A stretch of DNA of 64,000 nucleotides from DASUFF01 sp036274695 (GTDB taxonomy: Bacteria; UBA10199; JACPAL01; GCA-016699445): positions 1 to 64,000 of the forward strand of contig DASUFF010000044.1 in NCBI GenBank assembly GCA_036274695.1, given 5' to 3'. Below the pieces are notes generated by a model. That model did no database searches and was not told the DNA's origin. It saw only the letters and a list, made by a program, of their open reading frames with translations. Made by a program: the position numbers and the translations under genes. Each line of letters opens with the position of its first letter. The stretch's first letter is position 1. Positions 57,383-64,000 of this stretch are shown here, piece after piece.

Positions 57383-58810
57383 ATGTGGAATAAACTTAAG
57401 TCACTGGCAACGAGAAGGAATCTTTTCATCGCCGTGGTGGCCGCGGTCTTCGGAGCCGTATCCGCCCCGACGGCCGTCTACGCTCAAGACCTCGGATCCT
57501 TGAAGGTGGCAATGGATACGATGTGGACCCTCATCGCGGCCATGCTGGTCTTCTGGATGAACGCGGGATTCGCCCTTGTGGAATCCGGTTTCTGCCGAGA
57601 AAAGAACTGCGTCAACATCCTGGCCAAGAACTTCATCGTTTTCGCAATCTCCTCCATCGCCTATTGGGTGATCGGGTACGGCCTGATGTACGGGAACGGA
57701 ACCAGCTTTATGGGCACCGAAGGCCTCTGGTTTCTTTCGGGAGCCGACAACAGCCCGGCCACCGGCGAAGCCTATCAGGGAGCCTACTCGGCCTTAAGCT
57801 GGACCGGAGTTCCTCTGATGACCAAGTTCTTCTTTCAATTGGTCTTCGCGGGCACGGCGGCGACGATCGTCTCCGGCGCCGTGGCCGAACGCATCAAGTT
57901 CGTTTCCTTCATCGTCTTCTCGTTCCTCTTGGTCGGCATCATGTACCCGATCACGGGCCATTGGATCTGGGGCGGCGGTTGGCTCTCTTCCAAGGGCTTC
58001 TTCGACTTCGCCGGTTCGACGGTCGTTCACTCCATGGGCGGTTGGGCCGCTTTGGCCGGTATCCTGATGCTCGGCCCCCGGCACGGCAAATATCGCGACG
58101 GCAAGATGTACCCGATTCCGGGACATAATATGTCCACCGCCACCCTCGGCGCCTTGATCCTATGGCTGGGCTGGTTCGGTTTTAATCCGGGTTCGACGAT
58201 GGCTGCGGATGCTTCATTGATCGGCCATATCGCGGTCACCACGAACATGGCGGCCGCCGTAGCGACGTTGACCGCGACCATCACGGCCTGGGTCCTTCTC
58301 GGCAAGCCCGACCTCGGAATGATCTTGAACGGAACGTTGGCCGGGCTGGTGGCCATCACAGCCCCTTGCGCCTGGGTGACACCTGCCGGCGCCCTGGCGA
58401 TTGGGGCCGTTGCCGGCGTGATCGTCGTCTTGGCGGTCATGATGTTCGACAAGCTGAAAATCGACGATCCGGTCGGAGCCACCTCCGTCCATTTGGTCAA
58501 CGGCATCTTCGGCACGTTGTGCGTCGGCCTTTTCGCCGCTCCCGGCCTCGCCGGTGGGAATGCGCAGCCGAAAATCGGGCTCTTCTATGGCGGTGGAGCG
58601 GAACAATTCGTCATTCAACTGATCGGCGTTGCAGCGGTCGGCGCGTTCACCTTCGTCATCTCGTTGGTGGGCTGGGCCCTCATCAAGTACACGATCGGCA
58701 TGCGCGTGAGCCTGGAGGAAGAAGTCGAAGGCCTGGATTTCGGAGAGCACGGAAACCGCGCTTATCCGGATTTCCAAACCGTCTCGTCGCAGGGACGCGC
58801 TGCGGCTTAA
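57383..58810 (+). CDS. amt: Ammonium transporter
   Basis: 475 aa. A signal-like N-terminus precedes 11 membrane helices. The twin-His pore is seen in STVVHSMGGWAALAG and TSVHLVNGIFGTL, and WLGWFGFNPGSTMAAD is the family signature. It conducts ammonium under PII (GlnK) control. Between the porin and glnK genes with gaps of 34 and 17 bp, it is in one operon. Confidence 0.95.
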   Translation: MWNKLKSLATRRNLFIAVVAAVFGAVSAPTAVYAQDLGSLKVAMDTMWTLIAAMLVFWMNAGFALVESGFCREKNCVNILAKNFIVFAISSIAYWVIGYGLMYGNGTSFMGTEGLWFLSGADNSPATGEAYQGAYSALSWTGVPLMTKFFFQLVFAGTAATIVSGAVAERIKFVSFIVFSFLLVGIMYPITGHWIWGGGWLSSKGFFDFAGSTVVHSMGGWAALAGILMLGPRHGKYRDGKMYPIPGHNMSTATLGALILWLGWFGFNPGSTMAADASLIGHIAVTTNMAAAVATLTATITAWVLLGKPDLGMILNGTLAGLVAITAPCAWVTPAGALAIGAVAGVIVVLAVMMFDKLKIDDPVGATSVHLVNGIFGTLCVGLFAAPGLAGGNAQPKIGLFYGGGAEQFVIQLIGVAAVGAFTFVISLVGWALIKYTIGMRVSLEEEVEGLDFGEHGNRAYPDFQTVSSQGRAAA

Positions 58811-58827
58811 ACTAAGAGGAGATTTCC

Positions 58828-59166
58828 ATGAAAAAAATAGAAGCGGTGATCAAGCCGTTCAAACTGGATGAGGTGAAGGAGTCGCTGCAGAAGGCCGGGA
58901 TCCAGGGGATGACGGTGTCGGAGGTGAAGGGTTTCGGTCGGCAGAAAGGCCACACGGAACTCTACCGAGGAGCGGAGTACATCGTCGACTTCCTGCCGAA
59001 AGTGAAGCTGGAGTTGGTGGTGGACGACGCTCAGGTGCAGACCGCCGTCGAGACGATCGTGAAGGCGGCGAAGACGGGCAAGATCGGGGACGGAAAGATC
59101 TTCGTCTCGGCGTTACAGGACGTGATCCGCATCCGTACCGGCGAGACCGGGAAGGCGGCCATCTAG
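58828..59166 (+). CDS. glnK: PII signal-transduction protein, first copy
   Basis: 112 aa, full length. The T-loop GRQKGHTELYRGAEY carries Tyr51, the uridylylation site, and the B- and C-loops (TGKIGDGKIF, RIRTGE) that bind ATP/ADP and 2-oxoglutarate are intact. It regulates the adjacent Amt channel. It differs from the second copy at 16 of 112 residues, mostly in the segment around 60-79. Confidence 0.95.
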   Translation: MKKIEAVIKPFKLDEVKESLQKAGIQGMTVSEVKGFGRQKGHTELYRGAEYIVDFLPKVKLELVVDDAQVQTAVETIVKAAKTGKIGDGKIFVSALQDVIRIRTGETGKAAI

Positions 59167-59192
59167 TGAACGAAAGAAGGTTCCCTTCTGAA

Positions 59193-59209
59193 GTGAACGG
59201 TACGTTCAC
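59193..59209. promoter_or_regulatory. Palindrome after glnK
   Basis: GTGAACG-GTA-CGTTCAC is a 7-bp inverted repeat in the gap between the two PII genes; a further hairpin, AGAAGG/CCTTCT, lies at 59175-59189. Either a DNA-binding site or the first hairpin of the structured transcript. Confidence 0.35.
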
Positions 59210-59336
59210 GATTATCAGATGGGGTTTCAGGGGAGAGCAGTATCTCCCCTGACTAAGACGACTGCGAGCGGAGAGCATGCGAGTGGCTCTCTCACACCAG
59301 GCCCCCACAATGGGGTGGGGGCCTGGTGCTTTTTTT
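59210..59336 (+). ncRNA. Candidate structured RNA between the two PII genes
   Basis: Three stable hairpins follow in order: TCAGGGGAGA/TCTCCCCTGA (59227-59252), GAGAGC/GCTCTC (59271-59291), and a 14-bp terminator stem (59295-59328) followed by TTTTTTT. The region has no open frame of coding character. It could be a small RNA or a processed 3' end of the amt-glnK transcript. No known RNA family is recognised. Confidence 0.35.
59295..59336 (+). terminator. Strong intrinsic terminator
   Basis: CACCAGGCCCCCAC pairs perfectly with GTGGGGGCCTGGTG across a 6-nt loop, then CTTTTTTT. It ends the porin-amt-glnK operon and isolates it from the second sigma-54 promoter. Confidence 0.9.
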
Positions 59337-59424
59337 GTGAGCGATGCCCGCCAAACGGGCTTGCCCATGATCGAGGCATAAGAAGAGTCATAAATTATTT
59401 CAGGGCTTTACAGCGAATGCACCC

Positions 59425-59440
59425 CGGCACGCGCATTGCT
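59425..59440 (+). promoter_or_regulatory. Sigma-54 promoter of the second PII gene and glnA
   Basis: CGGCACG-CGCA-TTGCT with exact spacing. The start near 59450 lies about 15 nt before the ATG at 59466; the AAAGGGG ribosome binding site fits in between. Confidence 0.75.
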
Positions 59441-59465
59441 TCTTGTAAGAGGTAAAGGGGTTTTT

Positions 59466-59804
59466 ATGAAAAAGATCGAAGCCATTATCAAGCCGTTCAA
59501 GCTCGATGAGGTCAAAGAGGCCCTGCAAAAAATGGGCATCCAAGGCATGACGGTGTCGGAGGTCAAGGGGTTCGGGCGGCAAAAGGGTCATACGGAGCTC
59601 TATCGCGGCGCCGAGTACATCGTGGACTTCCTGCCCAAGGTGATGATGGAGGTCGTGGTCGACGACGGCCAGGTCCAGGGCGTCGTCGAGGCCGTCGTTC
59701 AGGCGGCCAAGACCGGCAAGATCGGGGATGGAAAGATCTTCGTCTCCAGCTTGGAAGACGTGGTCCGCATTCGCACCGGAGAAACCGGCAAATCCGCCAT
59801 TTAA
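59466..59804 (+). CDS. glnB: PII signal-transduction protein, second copy
   Basis: 112 aa from the ATG at 59466. About 86% identical to the first copy; Tyr51 and nucleotide-binding residues are conserved. It lies 84 bp before glnA, the usual place of glnB, so it probably controls glutamine synthetase adenylylation and NtrB/NtrC. The glnB/glnK naming rests on neighbours only. Confidence 0.93.
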   Translation: MKKIEAIIKPFKLDEVKEALQKMGIQGMTVSEVKGFGRQKGHTELYRGAEYIVDFLPKVMMEVVVDDGQVQGVVEAVVQAAKTGKIGDGKIFVSSLEDVVRIRTGETGKSAI

Positions 59805-59888
59805 GCTCTGGACACGCCCAAAAATGGCATGCTAGTTAGCTCAGGTTTTTTGAGTCGAAAACATACCCTATTTCAAGGAGGAGTAACG

Positions 59889-61310
59889 ATGACACCCAAA
59901 GAAGTCTTAGCTTTCGCCAAAGAAAACAAAGCGGCGATGGTGGATATCAAGTTCACCGACCTTCCCGGCACCTGGCAGCACTGGACCTGTCCGATCTCTC
60001 AGTTCTCCGAGGAAACTTTTACGAACGGTTACGCCTTCGACGGATCGTCCATCCGCGGCTGGCAGCCGATTAATGCGTCCGACATGGGAATGATCCCGGA
60101 TCCGAAGAGCGCCCGGATGGATCCTTTCACCAAGGTTCCCACGCTCTCTCTGATCGCCGATATCGTGGATCCCATCACCAAACAGCCGTACAGCCGCGAT
60201 CCCCGCTACGTGGCTCGGAAAGCGGAAAATTACGTGAAGACGACGGGCATCGGGGACGCGATCAACTTCGGTCCGGAAGCCGAGTTCTTCGTTTTCGATT
60301 CCGTGTCCTACGATCAGACCGTCAATTCCGCCTGGCACAAGGTGGATTCCATCGAGGGCCGCTGGAATTCCGGCAAGGATACCCTTCCCGACGGATCCCG
60401 GAACTTGGGATATCAGCCGGCCTACAAGGGCGGTTATTATCCCGTCGCCCCGAACGATACCTTGGTCGATCTCCGCGCCGAGATGTGTCTGGAGATGCAA
60501 AAGGTCGGCATGACCGTCGAAGCGCAGCACCACGAAGTGGCGACCGGCGGGCAGTGCGAAATCGACTTCCAGTTTTCGACTCTGACCGCCACGGCCGATA
60601 ATTTGATGTGGTTTAAATACATCGTGAAGAACGTGGCCCGCCGCTACGGGAAGACGGTGACGTTCATGCCGAAGCCTCTCTTCGGAGACAACGGATCCGG
60701 CATGCATTGCCATCAGTCGATCTGGAAGGAAGGCAAGCCCCTGTTCGCCGGCGACAAGTATGGCGGACTGTCCGAGCTGGCCCTGCACTACATCGGCGGC
60801 GTGTTGAAGCATGCCCAGACGATCGCGGCCTTCACCAACCCGACGACGAACTCTTACCGCCGTCTGGTTCCCGGTTTCGAAGCCCCAGTCAATCTCGCCT
60901 ACTCGGCCCGCAATCGTTCCGCCGCCGTCCGCATCCCCATCGTGAGCTCGCCGAAGGCCAAGCGCATCGAAGTCCGTTTCCCGGATCCGTCTTCCAACGG
61001 ATACCTGGCTTTCGCGGCCATGTTGATGGCCGGTTTGGACGGCATTCAGAACCGGATTGATCCGGGATCGGCGCTTGAGAAGGACATTTACTCGTTGTCT
61101 CCGGAAGAGCTGAAGAACGTTCCTCAGATGCCGGGCTCTTTGGAGCAGTCCCTCAACGCCTTGCGCAATGACCACGCCTTCTTGCTGAAGGGCGAAGTCT
61201 TTACGCCGGACTTGATCGAGAAGTGGCTCGAGTACAAGACCGATAACGAGCTCAACCCGATCCGTCTGCGCCCGGTTCCGCACGAGTTCGCCTTGTACTT
61301 CGACATTTAA
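59889..61310 (+). CDS. glnA: Glutamine synthetase type I
   Basis: 473 aa from the ATG at 59889 behind AAGGAGG. It makes glutamine from glutamate, ammonia and ATP. GSI motifs: FTDLPGTWQH, FDGSSIRGW, GPEAEFFVFD, GSGMHCHQSIW (active-site His), NRSAAVRIP and the adenylylation Tyr at about residue 401 in DIYSLSPEE. The conserved Tyr implies GlnE-type control; glnE is outside the window. Confidence 0.95.
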   Translation: MTPKEVLAFAKENKAAMVDIKFTDLPGTWQHWTCPISQFSEETFTNGYAFDGSSIRGWQPINASDMGMIPDPKSARMDPFTKVPTLSLIADIVDPITKQPYSRDPRYVARKAENYVKTTGIGDAINFGPEAEFFVFDSVSYDQTVNSAWHKVDSIEGRWNSGKDTLPDGSRNLGYQPAYKGGYYPVAPNDTLVDLRAEMCLEMQKVGMTVEAQHHEVATGGQCEIDFQFSTLTATADNLMWFKYIVKNVARRYGKTVTFMPKPLFGDNGSGMHCHQSIWKEGKPLFAGDKYGGLSELALHYIGGVLKHAQTIAAFTNPTTNSYRRLVPGFEAPVNLAYSARNRSAAVRIPIVSSPKAKRIEVRFPDPSSNGYLAFAAMLMAGLDGIQNRIDPGSALEKDIYSLSPEELKNVPQMPGSLEQSLNALRNDHAFLLKGEVFTPDLIEKWLEYKTDNELNPIRLRPVPHEFALYFDI

Positions 61311-61338
61311 TAGGCGCGCTCGGTTCGTATCGCTTTGA

Positions 61339-61369
61339 AAAGCCCCGGGATTTCCCATCCCGGGGCTTT
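61339..61369 (+). terminator. Hairpin terminator after glnA
   Basis: AAAGCCCCGGGA and TCCCGGGGCTTT form a perfect 12-bp stem with a 7-nt loop, 29 bp after the stop. Only short T stretches follow, but the stem strength supports termination. Confidence 0.75.
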
Positions 61370-61387
61370 CGCTTTCGGCTCCCGCCT

Positions 61388-61416
61388 TTGACAACAACGG
61401 GGGTTTCCTCTACATT
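61388..61416 (+). promoter_or_regulatory. Sigma-70 promoter of the DsbA-like gene
   Basis: TTGACA (61388-61393), 17-bp spacer, TACATT (61411-61416). The start near 61423 gives a leader of about 24 nt with AAGGAG. Confidence 0.7.
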
Positions 61417-61446
61417 CAACCTCCCTAAATCAAGGAGATGAACGTC

Positions 61447-62508
61447 ATGAAGAAAGCCCTCCTCGCCGTCTCGGTCGTGGTCGCGTTGTCCGGATGCGAC
61501 GCCATGTGCAAGAAGGACAAGGATGCCGCCCCCGCGGCCGCCGCGGCTCCGGCCGCCTCCGCGCCCTGCGCCTCCGCGGCCGGCTCCGCGCTCGCCAAGA
61601 TCAACGGCCGCGAAATCACCGATGAGGACGTCCGCAAGTCAGCGGGACCGAAGCTCCAGCAGGCCGAGATGGATCTGTACGACGCCCGCAAGGACGCCAT
61701 CGACGGCATCATCGACGACCAGTTGATCGAAGACGCGGCGAAGAAGGAAGGGATCGCCAAGGCCGACTACCTGAAGAAGAACGTTTTCGACAAGATCAAG
61801 ATCGACGACAAGGAGATCGAAAAATTCTACAACGAGAACAAGGCCCAGATGCAGGGCAAGCCCTTGGAAGAATTGAAGGGCAACATCCGCGGCTATCTCT
61901 ACCGGGACAAGCACCAGAAGGTGTATGGCGACCTGCTGGCCGGCCTGCGCAAGAAGGCCAACGTGGCCATCTTAATCAGCGCCCCCAAGGTCGAGGTGGA
62001 GGAGGGCGACAATCCGGCGATCGGCCCCAAAGACGCGCCCATCAAGATCGTCGAATTCACCGATTACCAGTGCCCGTTCTGCGGCAAATCCCGTCCGACG
62101 GTGAACCAGATCCTTTCCCAATACAAAGGAAAGGTCCGCTACGTGCTGCGGGACTTTCCGCTGTCCTTCCACAAGGATTCGATCAAGGCCCACGAAGGCG
62201 CTCATTGCGCGGGCGACCAAGACAAGTACTGGGAGATGAACAAGAAACTCTTCGATAACCAGAGGGCGATCAAGGTGGAGGACGTCAAGAAGTACGCCGA
62301 AGATCTGAAGCTTAAGATGGATAAGTTCAACCAGTGCCTGGATTCCGACAAGTACGCCGAGATCGTGAAGCAGAACCAGGAATACGGAGAAAAGGTCGGC
62401 GTCAGCGGGACTCCGGCCTTCTTCATCAACGGTCGCATGGTTTCCGGCGCGCGCCCTTTCTCCTCCTTCCAGGAAATCATCGACGACGAGCTTCGCTCGA
62501 ACAACTAG
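61447..62508 (+). CDS. DsbA-family thiol-disulfide lipoprotein with SurA-like N-terminal region
   Basis: 353 aa from the ATG at 61447; the ATG at 61438 is too close to AAGGAG. Lipobox ALSGC (Cys about 16) and an Ala/Pro-rich linker. Residues about 45-160 are helical, like a SurA/peptidyl-prolyl-isomerase N-terminal domain (KINGREITDEDVRKSA). Residues about 175-350 form a DsbA-like thioredoxin fold with active site CPFC in DYQCPFCGKSRP and the cis-Pro loop SGTPAFFING. Likely a periplasmic oxidoreductase or isomerase. Confidence 0.88.
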   Translation: MKKALLAVSVVVALSGCDAMCKKDKDAAPAAAAAPAASAPCASAAGSALAKINGREITDEDVRKSAGPKLQQAEMDLYDARKDAIDGIIDDQLIEDAAKKEGIAKADYLKKNVFDKIKIDDKEIEKFYNENKAQMQGKPLEELKGNIRGYLYRDKHQKVYGDLLAGLRKKANVAILISAPKVEVEEGDNPAIGPKDAPIKIVEFTDYQCPFCGKSRPTVNQILSQYKGKVRYVLRDFPLSFHKDSIKAHEGAHCAGDQDKYWEMNKKLFDNQRAIKVEDVKKYAEDLKLKMDKFNQCLDSDKYAEIVKQNQEYGEKVGVSGTPAFFINGRMVSGARPFSSFQEIIDDELRSNN

Positions 62509-62515
62509 CCTTCTC

Positions 62516-63787
62516 ATGCTCGACCTTCGAATGGTCCTCGACAACCTGCCCGCCGTTCGCGAGCGCCTCGCCTCGCGCGGGGGGACTTACGACCTCTCCG
62601 AGGTCGAGCGCCTGAACCAGGAAAGAAAAACATTTCAAAAGGAGTACGACGATCTGCGCTTCGAGCAGAATCGCATCTCCGCGGAGGTCGCCCGCCTCAA
62701 GAAGGAAAAACAACCGGCCGACGCCGTCCTGGAGAAAACCAAGCAGCTCTCTGAGGAGGTCAAGGCGGCGGGCGAGAAAATGGCGGCCGTCGAGGCCAAG
62801 CTTCGGGAACAGCTCCTCCAGTTTCCCAATCTTCCCCACGCGTCCGTGCCCTTGGGCAAAGGCGCCGAGGAGAACGTGGAAGTGCGCAAGCGGGGCGAGC
62901 CGAAACGATTCGCCTTCAAGCCCAAGCCCCATTGGGAAATCGGAGAAGGGCTGGGGATCCTCGATTTCGAGAGGGCGACGAAGATCAGCGGAACGCGTTT
63001 CACGGTCTCCAAGGGATTGGGGGCGGCCCTCGAACGCGCGCTCATCCAATTCATGCTCGATCTCCACGTCAAGGAGCGGGGCTACACGGAAATCCTCCCG
63101 CCTTTCTTGGTGAACGCGGAAAGTCTCTTGGGCACGGGGCAGTTGCCGAAGTTCGAGGCCGATCTCTTCAAGACCACCGCGGGATATTATCTGGTTCCGA
63201 CGGCGGAGGTTCCGGTCACCAATCTCCACCGGGACGAGATCCTAAGCGCCGACGACCTGCCGATTTCCTACACCGCCTACACGCCGTGCTTCCGCAGCGA
63301 GGCCGGCGCGGCGGGGAAAGACACGCGCGGACTCATCCGCCAGCACCAGTTCAACAAGGTGGAGCTGGTGAAATTCTCCAAGCCCGAGGAATCCTACGAA
63401 CAGCTGGAGAAGCTCACGGCCGACGCGGAGGAAGTGCTGAAAAGGCTGGAGCTGCCCTACCGGACCGTCGCGTTGTGCACGGGGGACATGGGTTTTTCGT
63501 CCGCCAAGACCTACGACATCGAAGTCTGGTTTCCTTCGCAGTCCGCCTCCGGCGGATACCGGGAAATCTCCTCCTGCTCGAACTTCGAGGACTTCCAGGC
63601 GCGCCGGGCGAACATCCGTTTCCGCCGCGGCGCGAAGGACAAGCCGGAGTTCGTGCACACGTTGAACGGCTCCGGACTCGCCGTGGGCCGGACGGTCGCG
63701 GCCATTTTGGAAAACTATCAGGATGAAAAAGGCGTCATTGTTCCCGAGGCGCTTCGCTCTTATTTGGGCGTCGATCGCATCGCTTAG
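62516..63787 (+). CDS. serS: Seryl-tRNA synthetase
   Basis: 423 aa, normal length. An N-terminal coiled-coil arm (RLNQERKTFQKEYDDLRFEQ), then class II motif 2 (CFRSEAGAAGKDTRGLIRQHQF) and motif 3 (NGSGLAVGRTVAAILEN). It charges tRNA-Ser. It follows the DsbA-like gene by 7 bp with no ribosome binding site, probably cotranscribed. Confidence 0.95.
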   Translation: MLDLRMVLDNLPAVRERLASRGGTYDLSEVERLNQERKTFQKEYDDLRFEQNRISAEVARLKKEKQPADAVLEKTKQLSEEVKAAGEKMAAVEAKLREQLLQFPNLPHASVPLGKGAEENVEVRKRGEPKRFAFKPKPHWEIGEGLGILDFERATKISGTRFTVSKGLGAALERALIQFMLDLHVKERGYTEILPPFLVNAESLLGTGQLPKFEADLFKTTAGYYLVPTAEVPVTNLHRDEILSADDLPISYTAYTPCFRSEAGAAGKDTRGLIRQHQFNKVELVKFSKPEESYEQLEKLTADAEEVLKRLELPYRTVALCTGDMGFSSAKTYDIEVWFPSQSASGGYREISSCSNFEDFQARRANIRFRRGAKDKPEFVHTLNGSGLAVGRTVAAILENYQDEKGVIVPEALRSYLGVDRIA

Positions 63788-63803
63788 TCTCGGAGGATGT
63801 TCC

Positions 63804-64000
63804 ATGGGTTTGAAAAGCGGACAGCCGGCGCCCGACTTTTTCCTTAAGGACCAGAACGGCGCCGTCGTCCGGCTGTCCGATTTCAAGGGCAAGCCGCTCG
63901 TCCTCTACTTCTATCCCAAGGACGACACGCCGGGCTGCACGGCCGAGGCCTGCACCTTCCGGGACAGTTTCGAGGTTTTCACCGACGCGGGGGCGGCCGT
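63804..64000 (+). CDS. bcp: Thioredoxin-dependent peroxiredoxin (Bcp/PrxQ), partial
   Basis: The first 65 codons are present; the gene runs off the right edge. The start GLKSGQPAPDFFLKDQNG and the active-site segment YPKDDTPGCTAEACTF, with the peroxidatic Cys and the resolving Cys five residues later, define the PrxQ group. It reduces hydroperoxides. ATG behind GGAGG, 16 bp after serS. Confidence 0.92.
   Translation, partial: MGLKSGQPAPDFFLKDQNGAVVRLSDFKGKPLVLYFYPKDDTPGCTAEACTFRDSFEVFTDAGAA

Noticed and set aside
59826..59842. Sigma-54-like TGGCATG...TTAGCT upstream of glnA
   Set aside because: The -12 element is TTAGC and the GG-GC distance is 13, so it does not fit; glnA is adequately served by the promoter at 59425.

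Overview
This is a GC-rich, gene-dense bacterial chromosome segment. It carries a Gram-negative gene set: a beta-barrel porin, several lipoproteins, TatA, and formyl-methionine processing genes. Myxobacterial/deltaproteobacterial-style secreted proteins (DUF4215-like Cys-rich repeats, delta-60 repeats, CNDGxDNDGDG motifs) and a bacterial deoxyhypusine-synthase-like protein suggest a deltaproteobacterial or related uncultured lineage. That placement is inferred from gene content only. No rRNA, CRISPR array, prophage or replication origin was seen.

Layout. 0-5 kb: a degenerate receiver and a PilZ protein, then a minus-strand run of two ArsA/GET3-type ATPases, PhaR, a helical protein and TatA. 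5-10.3 kb: housekeeping genes rpe, fmt, def, priA, then tRNA-Pro(CGG), a DUF309 protein and a YacP-type NYN nuclease. 10.4-14.7 kb: a plus-strand operon with an M20 deacylase, an AstA-type arginine N-succinyltransferase, a pentein hydrolase and a DinB-like protein, which looks like a reduced arginine-catabolic unit. 14.66-15.15 kb: a compact element in which a DUF559 (Vsr-like) nuclease gene lies between two inverted palindromic repeats; a solo repeat copy lies at 12.3 kb. 15.2-20 kb: a CBS protein, an unusual 752-aa fusion of PFOR-like and dihydroorotate-dehydrogenase-like domains, an MFS transporter, an S4 protein and a duplicated-domain secreted protein.

20-29 kb is accessory: secreted or lipoproteins, then three genes or operons preceded by near-consensus sigma-54 promoters (a coiled-coil protein, a CmcI-like methyltransferase, and a secreted protein with a B12/radical SAM enzyme). 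It also holds an XRE antitoxin-like gene with a palindromic operator inside its sigma-70 promoter. 29-41 kb: hypothetical proteins, a LuxR regulator, SseB-like and TPR proteins, a delta-60 repeat protein, an eleven-repeat calcium-loop/YD lipoprotein and a second B12/radical SAM enzyme. 41-50.5 kb: an RpoD-family sigma factor, a YkvA-like protein, a trypsin-like protease, a YihY-family membrane protein and a DUF2339/DUF3999 pair. 50.5-56 kb: a P5C-type aldehyde dehydrogenase, DedA, a deoxyhypusine-synthase-like protein and an APC permease.

56-61.3 kb is a nitrogen-assimilation block. A sigma-54 promoter precedes porin-amt-glnK. A hairpin-rich segment ending in a strong terminator follows. A second sigma-54 promoter then precedes a second PII gene and glnA. 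The window ends with a DsbA-like lipoprotein, serS and the start of a bcp peroxiredoxin gene.

Two features recur. Sigma-54 promoters occur both at nitrogen genes and in the accessory region. Several strong promoters lie directly against start codons that lack a Shine-Dalgarno sequence, suggesting leaderless mRNAs.
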